A DNA stretch of 64,000 nt from Dryocosmus kuriphilus (GCA_038277395.1 CM076197.1:105054442-105118441), one strand, 5' to 3'. Counted from the stretch's first letter, positions 34,401 through 45,451 are shown. Notes: generated from the sequence alone by a model not told the origin. Made by a program: numbers and translations.

Positions 34401-34861
34401 CTCGAATCGTAGTCAGAATTTTTGCGTATGATCGATTTTTCTCAGGGTTGCGAACTGACAATTGACACGCGTCACTCAAAGTTTCCTACGTAAATTACAT
34501 AAATTATTAATTAACCTTACATAAATGATGTAATTTACGTAGAAAGCCGGTAAATTACGTACATGGAGATTAGGCATAGGAGACCAAACTCCTGTACATT
34601 GACTTCGACAAAAACGAGCAGAGGTTACTCTCTTAATTTCTGGGTTTCTCCGGAAAGTTAATAAGAGTAATTCAACCAGTTATTGACCAAAATGTTTAGT
34701 TCGCTATTGTACGTCATGCAAAAAATTGTATATGTGTAATCAAAATAATTATTTGATCATTATTTAGTAAAACATAAATTATTTCATATATTCAAGTAGT
34801 TTTAATCAAATTCGCCCGTAATAATTTATAAAAAAAGTTAAATTTACGCGAGGAATCCGAA

Positions 34862-36215
34862 GCCCAGTGAATGACCATACGAGCCCAGTAAATGACCACC
34901 TGTAGACCGGTGAATGACCAACCTTTTTTTTTTGCATTTAGAAGTAGTTGAAATCAAGTAATGAATGAATCAATTAATAATTTTTGTTAAGAAGACATAT
35001 TTTATTATTGATATTTCAATACATAATTATAGGTTATCAATTTTAAAAAAGGTGTTACACAAATTGTTACCTAAAATTATACTCAGTACGAGTGAATAAA
35101 TAATGTATTATTTCTCATCCAATGATCGCCTTACCATGAAGACCATATATATATATATATGTTTTGCACCACAATTGAAATTATAATAGCTAAACTGAAC
35201 AAGTTAGAAAGCTTTAAGCGCGAATAGTATTACTCATTAGTACAAAATTAAAGTAAATCACATTGTCATCGCAGGTAGTTTTCAATTATAGTAAAATGAA
35301 GAAAATTAAGTTTGCAAAACTTATAGGTAAAATAATTGCGATATAACGTTGCTAATATCATTTAAAACTTTTGGATTTTTAGGAACTGAAATACCAGCCT
35401 CAAAATGATACAATTCTAACAACTCAGCCTTTTTTTCAATATCATTTCTAATTTAAATTAGAAATAATATTAGCTTTAGTCTCTTTATTAATAGATTCTT
35501 CTTTTAATTTTTGTTGTTTTTGTAATTTTCTTTTCTCTACTTTGTTTATCTCTATCTGCTCTTGTTTGATTTTTTGTCAAATCTCTTTCAAATCTTTTCA
35601 ATTCTTTCAATTTTTCTAATTCAACTTGCTTTGCAACTTTCTCTTCTTCTTGTGCCATTATTGGCTCCTTAGCCTACTACGCTTGCGTTGACTTAGCGCG
35701 CTCATTAGTCGTAAAAGGCGCACAAAATCAAAATGAGAATTAGGGTAAATGCATTTTCTCAATTAAATATAAATAATGATTATAAATTGCACATGAATGA
35801 ATGATCGACCATTGACAGGCGGACGTTAACTGGGCAAGACGGTCAGATTTCAGTAGCAGTGAATGACCCCGCCAATAAATTGTATATTTGATATTTTTAT
35901 TACTTTTCTCGTGTTAAAATCGCGTTTTTTCTAAACTACATCATTATTATAATATGTAAATGCATACATGATACAAAAAAGTAGATAAATAATACAAATA
36001 CATACAGTTTTCAATAATGCTCTTTTTTAGCTTTGTATAGGTATAGTTTTATGTCGATTTTCACAACATGAAAATCACGCGGTCCTGAATTAATTTTTTT
36101 AAAGAGAAAATTACAAAATTTCATTCTTAAAGTTTGTTTGATGTAAAAGTTAATTTATAATGCAATCTTTTTTATGAGGTGGTCATTACTTGTATTCGGA
36201 TACACTAGTTTGGTC
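34862..36215. mobile_element. Possible non-autonomous TIR element with repeated CAGTGAATGACC words
   Basis: CCAGTGAATGACCA-type words recur at the left edge (34868, 34890, 34911) and at the right (GCAGTGAATGACC near 35855, and TGGTCATTACTTG near 36180 in the other orientation). Edges TCCGAAGCCCAGTGAATGACC and the reversed TCCGAATACAAGTAATGACC look like degenerate terminal repeats. Resembles the subterminal repeats of the Tigger element upstream. Boundaries are approximate. Confidence 0.42.
35488..35658 (-). pseudogene. Short charged helical reading frame, possible transposase tail
   Basis: Starts ATG at 35658 and encodes 56 residues, almost all Lys, Glu, Arg and Gln (MAQEEEKVAKQVELEKLKEL...). 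Such basic/acidic helices close the C-terminus of several pogo/jerky-type transposases. It sits inside the candidate element 34862-36215. No catalytic domain is present, so the link is inference. Confidence 0.28.
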
Positions 36216-36329
36216 TTCCCTGTCTATTCGGTCTATTCTCCATGATACATGGCAATCTCTCACATGGCGAACGTTATAATGGTCTGGTAGAAAGTGATTT
36301 TAACAACGGGAGATGATGTCACTGATGTC

Positions 36330-36860
36330 ACTGTATGGCTCAAAGGCTAGACCACGAAGTACTACAAGACATGTATTTTGCCTGGCACAATATCGTGGGC
36401 CCCTTCCCATGGACTTCCACTTCTTTCAGACCAAGAGCGCTACGTGTAGAAACTGGAGGAATTACAATATCGCCATAGTAGCAGACGACATAGCAGATGA
36501 TGGCAGACGACAATTCTAAATAGACGTCTGCCATCATCTGCTATGTCGTCTGCTAATATGGCGATATTGTAAATTGTCCTCTGCCATCATCTGCTATATC
36601 GTCTGCTACTATGGCGATATTGTAATTCCTCCATTTTCCACACATGGCGCTCTTGTTCTGAAAGAAGCAGAAATCCGTGTGAAGGGACCCGTGGGTGTGG
36701 GCTACTTCCCACCCGCACCAATCATAGGCTGGTGGGCTGGACCCTTAATATCTTTGACTGGACACTCAAAGCTCAGCGCAGATGTCGCCACACCTTTTAG
36801 TACCGCAAGGCACACGTTTTCTATTAGATCCTTTAGCCTTTAGGCAACAGTTCAAGAGGT
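36330..36860. repeat. Long hairpin-forming inverted repeat
   Basis: The left arm 36330-36520 contains GGGCCCCTTCCCATGGACTT, GAATTACAATATCGCCATAG and CAGACGACATAGCAGATGAT. The right side holds the reverse complement twice: 36523-36570 and 36577-36700 (CATCATCTGCTATRTCGTCT, CTATGGCGATATTGTAATTC). The spacer between the first pair is only about 8 bp, so the RNA would form a nearly perfect hairpin. Confidence 0.8.
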
Positions 36861-37560
36861 CAAACCATGGGCCAAACTACGCTTGCGGGTGGATCAAATT
36901 TGTACAGAATTAAAAGACTTTACCCCAACGATTCTTCTAGATATTTATAAAAATGTGGATCCCATAATAGCCCCTGGGAGTTCAAAATAGCTTGTTTTGA
37001 GGGTACATAATTTATAAAACATTGTCTTAACTAGGGTGCCTCAGTTTTTAAGGTATCCAACTTAAAATGTTTTACTTTGAACTTAAAAACTTTAAAGAAT
37101 ATTTGAACTCTGATTTGAACGAACACAAACGATCTCATAGCAGAGCATGCGTATGCTCATCTTGGACCAAGGTAAAACGTGGCGCGGAGCAGGTGACAGA
37201 TCACGTGACATTGTGGAGGACTTGCAGCAGCAGGCTTCCAGAGCAGGGTTGTGCACGTAATATACCTCAGGTATGTTACTTTACGCTTTATACGTAATTT
37301 ACCTACGTAATTTACGTCCCGAGTTTATTACATAATGTAATGTGCATAGAAATTTGTCGATTGTGCAGGCGCACAGTTATTGCCATAGTTGTCAGATGAA
37401 ACATAACCTCCAATCTTGAATCGAAAACCGCGCCGCCATATTTTATTACGTTTTTTACATGTTTTTTTACGTAAAATACATTTTTGGCATATTATATGTA
37501 AAAAATCTCAAGTGATGCGTTACTTCAAAACCCTGCTCCAGAGTCCGAAGTGGTCCTAAG
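36861..37560. other. Non-coding DNA with TACGTAATTTACG words
   Basis: No gene. CTACGTAATTTACGT near 37300 resembles the imperfect palindrome GTAAATTACAT...ATGTAATTTAC at 34489-34546, suggesting a shared repeat family. Confidence 0.45.
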
Positions 37561-37659
37561 CAGGCCTTACCGACTCTGTGTTAATATAATTATAGGAGGT
37601 GTATACCGAGTTGGTATAGCAGATTCCTACAGGGTTGGGTAGACTCCAAAAGCTGTTTG

Positions 37660-37722
37660 GGTAGCCTGTGTGTTGGCTACCGGCGTTTCGTCCCGGGTCC
37701 ACGTGTGTGGGACTCATCAGTG
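37660..37722 (-). ncRNA. Hammerhead-ribozyme-like core (probably incomplete)
   Basis: Reading the minus strand: CTGATGA (37720-37714), GTCCC (37713-37709), a 14-nt loop, GGGAC (37694-37690), then GAAA and CGCC. This is the conserved hammerhead order: box CUGAUGA, a perfect 5-bp stem II, box GAAA. It is followed by GGTAGCC, an 8-nt loop and GGCTACC (37681-37660), which would form part of stem III. The bases after that do not supply the expected GGCGUH partner and cleavage site, and stem I is not evident. Such ribozymes are known in Penelope-like and other retroelements, so this may be a decayed element copy. Confidence 0.5.
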
Positions 37723-37778
37723 TGGCTTAGGGTGGTCGAAAAATGCATTGCAAAATTTTTTTCACCTTAAAGGGTAAG

Positions 37779-37792
37779 CCCCCCCCCCCCCC
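37779..37792 (+). repeat. Poly-C tract (14 nt)
   Basis: Uninterrupted C14 followed by GCCGCCCA. Confidence 0.9.
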
Positions 37793-38033
37793 GCCGCCCA
37801 ACTAAAAGTTTCAATTTCCGGAGAAAAAAAATCCCTAATTTTTTTTTCTTCGAAATTCGAATATTAACACGTGATACCGGTAAATTCAAAATTCCATTTA
37901 ATTAACATGGGGAAATTTTGGATTTTCAAAAAATTGAACTCATACTTCAGGGTTTGCTCGAGACGTGCCAACTTTTTTAGGGATTGAAGAGGAGTCCCTA
38001 TGAAATAAAAACAGACTAATAACTTTTATTTTT

Positions 38034-38034
<1 letters not shown>

Positions 38035-38068
<34 letters not shown>
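38035..38068 (+). repeat. Poly-C tract (34 nt)
   Basis: Uninterrupted C34 followed by TCCCC, in otherwise AT-rich DNA. The exact length may be an assembly estimate. Confidence 0.9.
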
Positions 38069-38071
<3 letters not shown>

Positions 38072-38439
38072 CCAGTGCCCCAAATATGACCCAAAAATCA
38101 AAAAACTACATTTTTACGTATTATTGTTATTTTTTAGCACTTTCCGTCGTCTTTTTCATACAGATAATTACTAATGGACAATTTGAATATTTCCCACGTC
38201 TCTTTAAACAATTTTTTATTTTTTTAACAAATGTAACTTATTTGAACAATTATTTATTCCCAAAAAATATATAAAATAATCGTATTTTCTGATTGAAATG
38301 TAATAGTTTGTTTACATCTTCTTTGGCGCATTATTGAATAAATCATAAAAGTCATAATAAAATTTAAATTATAAAAGTGTATTTATTATTGCTTTCTTCA
38401 TATTTTTACAATCTTTATCATAATTATATTATAAAAAAA

Positions 38440-38710
38440 TCTGCCCGCTTCGCGGGCACATTCTCATCGCGCGCTTCGCGCGAAGTATGAGCGCGCCTAG
38501 GGCGCGCGTCTGTTGGCACTCGCGCTTCGCGCTCGACATTTGACTCGCGCTTCGCGCTCGATAGATTATTCACCTCGCGCTACGCGCTCGGTGTTTCTGG
38601 ATGGTATAAACCTTTAAATTAAAAATTCCAAAAGAAATTATTTTACTTAAGGCTCTATCGCCCTTAAGGAATACATTCTCATCATGACACTCGCGCTTCG
38701 CGCTCGATAA
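38440..38710. repeat. GC-rich palindromic repeat cluster, CGCGCTTCGCGCTCGA type
   Basis: At least five copies of CTCGCGCTTCGCGCTCG-like palindromes (near 38460-38490, 38519-38534, 38545-38560, 38575-38590, 38692-38707) plus GCGCGCCTAGGGCGCGCG. It corresponds in reverse orientation to the cluster near 32600-32750. Confidence 0.8.
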
Positions 38711-38799
38711 TTACATTTTTTAAAACGCATTGTAGATTGGTAAAGTTTTTTAGTGATTTTCCAAATTTTCACAATAGAGGATTTCGATTCTTAAAAGTA

Positions 38800-39420
38800 A
38801 AACGATGAGTCTTATAAATAAATTTTGTAGCTTTTTCCAAGGTGAACAATTCTGCTTGTTAATATTTTCTCATATCTTGCATAGTTTTGCTGAAAAGTGG
38901 TTTTCTTTATATTTCATAACATATTTCACGAATAACTCAAAAAATACGCGTCTGCTCAAAAAAAATGATGGAAAGCAAATTTGTAGATCTTTTTCAGGCC
39001 AATAACTTTGTTTATTATCATTTTTCCGTATCTTGCATAGTTTGGCAGAAAATTTGAAAATTTTGATTTTTATTAACGTTTTATCGATTAAAACAAAAAC
39101 CGTGCATTTTATCAAAAAATGGTTAAAACAAAATTTGTATATATTTTTGAATTGAACAACTTTGTTCTTCACCAATTTTTTGTATCTTGAATATTTTGGC
39201 GGGAAACCAGAGTTTTTTAATTTTAATAGCTTTTTCTTGATTAAAACAAAAACTGTTCATTTTATCAAAAAACGGTTAAGACAAAATTTGTAGATATTTT
39301 TGAGATGAACAATTTTACTTTCTTACATTTTTCTTGTATCTCTCATAGTTTAGCCGGAAAATGGATTTTTTGATTTTGTGAAAACAGTTTTTGATGGATA
39401 AAACCATAACCGTTGGTCAA
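38800..39420 (+). repeat. Tandem repeat, about 155-bp unit, four copies
   Basis: The anchor AATTTGTAGATATTTTTGA recurs near 38822, 38978, 39131 and 39286, spacing 153-156 bp. Each unit also has a GTATCTTGCATAGTTTGGCGG-like phrase (variants) and AAAACAAAAACCGTTCATTTT. The copies are diverged. No gene. Confidence 0.85.
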
Positions 39421-39519
39421 AAACCGCTGGTTAACGAACTCGTCCTTTCTTTTTACCCCTTAAAGAAGTGTACCAAAGCGCATTCCAATCCGATTAGTCC
39501 TTCGAAAGTTATCGCGGTC

Positions 39520-39590
39520 ACAGACGACGACGACGACAACGACAACAACGACGACGACAACGACGACAACAGACAGACAGACACGGTCGT
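39520..39590 (+). repeat. Imperfect (GACGACAAC)n / (ACAG)n microsatellite
   Basis: GACGACGACGACAACGACAA continuing to a short ACAGACAGACAGACAC run, ending in CGGTCGTAAAAAACCG. The open frame across it codes for an Asp/Asn run and is an artefact. Confidence 0.85.
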
Positions 39591-40414
39591 AAAAAACCGT
39601 TTTTTTCTGACTCAGGGGGTCTCAAAACGTGGAGATTTCATGAAATCCGCGAAAGTCAAATTTTGCATAAATCTAATACCTTCTCTGATGAGAATGTAAA
39701 AAGCACATTCACTAATGCAAATTATGATTCAAGTTTCAAAAGATTACTTTTTTACATTTTCATACTCGTTTTAATATTAAAACGTGTCGCTGATTTTCGT
39801 TTTAGCTTTATACGATTATTTATAAGACTGTTTTCAAGTTATTTCTGTAATTCACACATGCAGCGTTGAACTTTTTTCAAATTTGCTGCTCGAAGACCTT
39901 TTAAAAATCGAGGTGATTGTACGAATCCCTACGGAGAATTTGACTGGTTCACTTTCTTTGAGATGCGCGTTGAAAGGCCATAGCCATAGTTTGTTGGATC
40001 ATGTAAATCATGATCCACGAATCATGACGTAAATGTAACCGTCAGCAGTCCTCGTTCCTTTAAACTTGATGTGATCACTCAGTTAAAAATGGCAGAAACT
40101 TCAAGTTTGAGACAAAAACTATTTTTGATCGATCATGAAGATCAGCTAATTATTGGGAACAAGCTTCCAAGTAATCTTCAAATGCTGAGAGTTTTGTTCT
40201 ACAATACTAGATGCGTAAAACTTAATTTGAGATCAAGTGCTCAATTTGGTCGTTGATGATGATGTGAAAATTTTCTTGGCAAAAGCGTGCATTCCTACAC
40301 GAAATCAGCCGAAATGTGTGAAGAAAGTTGAAAGTTTATATGAGGAATATAGAGATATCCAGAAGAGAGCAGGAAATGATACACCAGCTCAAAACAAGAA
40401 GGAAGAAGATTTTA

Positions 40415-41620
40415 CAGTCTGTTCCACAAGACAAGGTACGCGTTTTCTCGAAAAGTTTCAAAGATTTTTTTCCTTTCTTTTTTGGCCTGACTGTACGTTT
40501 GAAGGGCTAAGGCGGAACCGCTGATTCGCTTCATTCTCGTTCGAAGTGTCAGATATTGTACAAGATTGCGCAATGAGTGCTGTATACGCTAAACGTTTTG
40601 AGGCTGCGTTTTTGTGCACCAATAAACACGGACCACATCTTTCGTACTCAGCCGCTGCTAAAGTGCTTAAAAGTCTAAGCACTTCGTGCAAACGTGGGTG
40701 GAGCGGTATAGGTACACAAAAACAGTCGACGATCTGCCGGGAAGAGGAGAAATGCGAGCAACGTCGAGTAAGGAGGATAAGGCGATCATCGCACTGTTCA
40801 AGCGCAACCCAGCTCTGCGGCTGTGCGAAGCCAAAGCTAAGCTAGCGGCGAAGGGACTAGAGGTTAGTATAAATACCATAAGACGAAGATTAGCTGAGGC
40901 AAAAGTGCAGTACCGTAGCACGAGGCAGAAATTCCTGCTCTCAGAGGTTCACATACAAAACGCTTGGCATGGGCTACGGAAAATAATGATCGCGATTGGT
41001 TAAATGTAATTTTTTCCGGCGAAGCGTCCTTTTGGGCATGGGTTCCCATAAAACGTGCCCGATCAGGCTGTGGTGAGCGGTTCCTCCAGCGAACTGTTAA
41101 ACACCCCATAAAGGTCTATGTTTGGGGATGCTTCTCACAGCGCGGTTTTGGCTGTTTAGAGCTTTTCACTGAGAGCCTGAACGCTCAAAGAATGGTCAAA
41201 ATCTACAAACATGGTCTTCTGAAGTCTGCAGGAAAGATGTTTGGAGCTAACAATGAGGTTTTTGGATCCTTCAAGAGGACAACGAACCTAACATCGCAGT
41301 GTCCTCTGCACAACCTGGAAAGCGGAAATGGCGCCGTGACCTTGGACTGGCCTTCACAATCTCCTGATGCAAATCCAATTGAAAATGTGTGGAGAGTCGT
41401 CGAGGTATGGCGCTCTCTATCTTCAGAATATGCCGAGAAACTAGTCGAGAGCATGCCCAGAAGGTACCAGGCCACTATCCAAAATAAGGGCGATTGGACG
41501 GTTTATTAAGTAGAGTCCGCTCTATTTTTTAAAGCGTTTTTTTTTATGGGAAAAAAGGAAAATGAAGTTTTCTTTGAAACTTTTCGAGAAAACGCGTACC
41601 TTGTCTTGTGGAACAGACTG
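40415..41620 (+). mobile_element. Tc1/mariner-type transposon
   Basis: Perfect or near-perfect inverted repeats of about 55 bp, starting CAGTCTGTTCCACAAGACAA and including GGTACGCGTTTTCTCGAAAA. The flanks are TA on both sides (40413-40414 and 41621-41622). 1206 bp, a typical Tc1 length. The high similarity of the two ends suggests a rather young insertion. Confidence 0.92.
40546..41510 (+). pseudogene. Tc1-like transposase, frameshifted
   Basis: N-terminal helix-turn-helix (40546-40720, SAVYAKRFEAAF...), second helix-turn-helix with VSINTIRRRLAEAKV (about 40860), and a DDE domain with VKVYVWGCFSQRGFG-like block and DWPSQSPDANPIENVW (about 41345-41392). The first catalytic Asp is Gly: VIFSGEASFW, codon 41028-41030. 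The second lies in LQEDNEP near 41263 in another frame. At least three frame changes (near 40720, 40985 and 41230). Inactive. Confidence 0.85.
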
Positions 41621-41860
41621 TAAAACAAAATTGGATCAGCTTTTTGATATTGCAAAGCAAGGAGTACTAGAGGATCATGGAGTCTCACAGAATGCCAAAA
41701 CATTTTTAAGGAATAAAAGTAAGGAAGAGCGAGAAGGACATCTTATTTCGATACTCAACTATACGAAAGTATCAGAGAAGAACGAATGGACGCTCTGTCG
41801 GAAGTAGGAAAGTAGGAAAAAGCGTGCACGTCAAGAAATAGAAGAAATGGGTAAGGTTTA

Positions 41861-42650
41861 TTTAATTATTTACTAATTACTTCAAGTTATTGAAGTTCTG
41901 ATCTAAACGAAATAGTGTAACATCTTTGAAATATTTGTGAAATCTTTCGTATTCGTTTGAAATCATTGAAATATTCTATATAAATGGAGACGAAATTAAA
42001 AACTTATAGAATTATTCACAATATTAAAGTCTGTTAATTGCAATCTATAAAATGATTGGTAAAGTCTACAAAAAATGCCTAGAAATGTCTTTATTTATTC
42101 TGGAATGAGTAAAGGATAAATTATAGCTTGATAAATAAAAAACTTTTCAGTAGCAAGATTTCTTCTAAACGAGATGTTTCTTTCATAATAGACTAAAAGA
42201 TTTAAATTACTTTTCGCATTTCAATAAAATAACTGTTTGAAAAGAAAACAAAAATTTAATTCAAGGTTCTTGTGAAAAATTCAAGGAGATTGCTACTTTT
42301 TCGCGTAGGAGGGATGTCTGATTCCTAAATTTTTTTCGACCCACCCTAATGCGTGTATTTATAAGTGCTCTGCAATTTAATATATATTATATATAATAAC
42401 GAAGTTCAATAAAAAGAATTAAACAAGACTGAAAGAACCAAAATTGTTTAAATAAATCATTACTAAATCATTTATTACATATTAAATAATCATATTAAAT
42501 CATATCAAATATTAAATAATCATTTATTAAATATTATAAACGTTTGTTCTTAAGAATAAAATATTGTTATTATAATAAAAGTCTTTTTTCTGTTTTATTT
42601 ACTAGAACGCTTCCTAAATAATTCCTTTATAATAAATAATTCCTTTATCT
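41861..42650. other. AT-rich non-coding DNA
   Basis: No gene seen. ATTAAATAATCAT words recur near 42480-42530. Confidence 0.5.
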
Positions 42651-42663
42651 ACTCGCACATACA

Positions 42664-42860
42664 TCCTGCATTTTACCAGACCGTGGCCTGCATTTTGTGC
42701 CTGAATTTTACCGGACCGTGGCCGGCATTTCACCGGACCGCCATGCGCCTGACTTCGTGCGGGCCATATAGACATCCATGGCGCACATATTGAGCTGCGC
42801 GTGTACCGGCAGATCGGGCCGGTCAATCGGACAGCGTGCCGGCATATACGCCAGCCATAG
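42664..42860. repeat. GC-rich repeat with ATTTTACCGGACCGTGGCC units
   Basis: About three diverged units: ATTTTACCAGACCGTGGCC, ATTTTACCGGACCGTGGCC and ATTTCACCGGACCG, then GC-rich single-copy-looking sequence to 42860. The sharp composition change suggests an inserted element. Confidence 0.55.
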
Positions 42861-42899
42861 GCGGATATTTTGTTAATATTCACATTCATTAAAATAAAA

Positions 42900-44730
42900 C
42901 TTAAAATTGAGGCATTAAAAACATTTTTAAGTTATAAATTTTGGAAATTGAAGGTTTGAAACTAGAGATCCTCAAAATAAAAAATTCAAAACTTCGATTC
43001 TTTACAATAACTAAGCAGTGCTCAATTTATGGTTTCGGTATACATTTTGGTCAAACGTAATATTACTGAATATATTATGAAGATGATTAAATAGTACATT
43101 GTGTACCAAGGTGCTAAAGTCGGTCTTTATATTCCAGTCAATGAAGGATTTGAGTTTGAAATCCCAAATACAAGCATTTTTTTTGCTCAGACGTTAAGGA
43201 GACTTAAAACCTTCATAAACATAACGTAAAAGATCCTCATTCATATATGTTTTATGCTACGGCCGCCATGTTGGAAAATGTTAAACAATAATAGATGTTT
43301 TTTGAAAACATCTCGGCAACTGCTGGCCTTAGGTCAATAAGGAATATGTGAAAAAATATTTAGAATTTTGTAATACATAAAAAAGGTTCAAACTGTTATA
43401 GTCGTATTGACAAGAGTTTCGCTATAAATTCGATTAACTCTAAAGTTTTGCGATTTGTAAATAAAAACAAATAAAAGGAGAAAATGTTGAGGAAAGAACT
43501 TCGGAAATAGATTAGGCGATTCGAACTGGAGCTCATGCAACTGAGCAAAAGAAAAAACGAGCAACTCTTTTGCATTAAAAGCTATCATTAAAAAAATACC
43601 TCAACTTTAACGTACAATTTGAGACACTTATTGAAACGTTTTCGAGGTAAAACTTTTTACGAATGTTCCTTTATATGTGTACAATATGTTTTCAAATTTT
43701 AAGGTATCCTTCCAGGATACTTGTTACAATTGCCCGCACGTGGATTTTGAACAGGATCCTTGTCACAATTTTTTTGCAAGAATCCTGCGCAAGTTCCTGT
43801 CCAAGAACCGATTTGCATTGAACGGGGTTGGAAACTTTTTTGGGATTTGTCTGGATTAAATCGGATTGTTTCGGAAACAGATTCCGGAATAATTTGAATT
43901 GGCACGGATATGATTCCTATTAGATACTTTCGCCAGGGGCGGCTCATTGATTCAAGAGTATTTTTTTCTCAGTGCAAAAAAATCTGAGATTCATATTCAA
44001 TCCTAATAATCAAGGTCAGATTTTATTCCTTGGACGATTATTTACGATTCTGATTATTTTTTATTCAAATTAGAAATGCCTAAGACAAACTGGTTACAAA
44101 AATAATAATTATGAGTCCTCAATATAAAATTTTTAATGAGAACCAACCAAGAGTTATACTTTTGTTAAATAAATCATTTTATACTGAACTATTTTTCTTC
44201 AAAATTAAAAAGCAAACATTTATTATTAGTAATATTAGCATTATTTTGCATATTTCTTGCACTTTATTGTAGGCTGTAAATAGTTGTGAAAAGAGAAGTT
44301 TGTAGCTCTTTGTAGTCTCTTATAAAATTTGTTACATCAGGGATTTAAAAATGAAAATTCTCGATCCACGTATGTCTGATAAATCTTTAATTTATCATAA
44401 TGACTAATTTCTTACAGAGTTAGGTGTTTTCATAAAAAGTGTGCATGTTCCACCAAATGCTTTAATATTGTATTTTCGATGAAAGCTCATAACCATTATT
44501 AAGGCGTTTTGAGCTTTGACAGACATTTGATACCAATGGGTAAAAAAAAAGAAAGGGTAAAAGCGTTGCCGGTAAGGGCTAATCTTGGCATGCAAAAAGA
44601 ATTAATATCGATAAGGGTAATGGGTAACGATCACGTCTTTACTCCTTACCCTAGCCGATATTCATTTTTTTGCATGAGACCCTTTCTTTTTACTGTGTAG
44701 CGTATCTGTAATTAATGATAAAATTATCAA
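42900..44730. other. Non-coding DNA with two small palindromic stretches
   Basis: No gene recognised. 44525-44700 forms an imperfect hairpin (AAAAGAAAGGGT and TGCAAAAAGAATTAATATCG against CGATATTCATTTTTTTGCAT and ACCCTTTCTTTTT). 43700-43940 has edges CCAGGATACTTG and, reversed, CCTGGCGAAAGTATC, possibly a MITE related to that at 30372-30808. Confidence 0.45.
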
Positions 44731-44744
44731 ATTAGATTATTACA

Positions 44745-45335
44745 TTCCCTACTGAAAATTGCGACGTCGTAAAATACATAGTAAACTGCGTCGTAAACTA
44801 TGTCGTATACTATGTCGGAAATTGGGATAGTAAACAACGTACTTTACGACATCGTTTACGCTAAATAGTTTACGACATCTTGGTTTACGACGTAGTTTAC
44901 GACATCGTTTACGACATCGTTTACAACGTAGTTTACGACATACTTTACGATGTGCTAGTTTACGACATAGTTTACAACATAGTTTACGACAACAAATATC
45001 TCGTAAACCGTAAGAGATAGGTAAAAATGGATGTCATTTTTGGATTTTAAGTACTCGCAGTATACTATATTATATACAGACCCATGTTATAAATTGACAA
45101 ACATTTTCACCTACATCCACTCTCTATTGAAAATTCCTAAGTCGTAAACTACATAGCAAACTACGTCGAGAACTACGTCTTAAACGATGACGCACACGCT
45201 ACGTCGTAAACTATGTCGTAAAATACGTCGTTTACTATCCCAATTTTCGACGTAGTACGCCATAGTTAACGATATCGTTTTCGACGTAGTTTACTATCTA
45301 GTTTACGACGCCGGAATTTTCAATAAGGTAAGCAT
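44745..45335. mobile_element. MITE pair densely packed with GTCGTAAACTA words
   Basis: Edges CTACTGAAAATTGCGACGTC and, reversed, CTTATTGAAAATTCCGGCGT. A third edge CTATTGAAAATTCCTAAGTC lies at 45124. More than 20 copies of GTCGTAAACTAC or its complement GTTTACGACATC fill the interior in both orientations. Probably two related elements side by side. Non-coding. Confidence 0.68.
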
Positions 45336-45393
45336 TTCATTATTACAGTCCGTGATACTAAAAAAAAAAAAAATCAAAGATATATATAATCAA

Positions 45394-45395
<2 letters not shown>

Positions 45396-45448
<53 letters not shown>
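45396..45448 (+). repeat. (TA)n microsatellite
   Basis: About 26 uninterrupted TA units. Confidence 0.95.

Positions 45449-45451
<3 letters not shown>

Larger units (their letters stand above)
40089..41860 (+). pseudogene. Repetitive coding sequence of unknown function, interrupted by a Tc1-like element
   Basis: The first part, 40089-40412, encodes MAETSSLRQKLFLIDHEDQL and, after a frameshift near 40245, LVVDDDVKIFLAKACIPTRN and a helical segment. The second part, from 41623, continues KLDQLFDIA. Removing the inserted transposon and one TA joins the two parts in frame. I recall similar predicted proteins, repeated in several insect genomes, but cannot name a function. They look transposon-associated. 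The end near 41860 is not defined. Confidence 0.5.

Noticed and set aside
38440..38710. GC-rich palindromes considered as bacterial contamination
   Set aside because: They are embedded in continuous AT-rich insect-like DNA and have a partner cluster at 32.6 kb, so a genomic repeat family is more likely.
39391..39699. Open frame with an Asp/Asn run
   Set aside because: It spans a GACGACAAC microsatellite at the end of a tandem repeat and has no family motifs.
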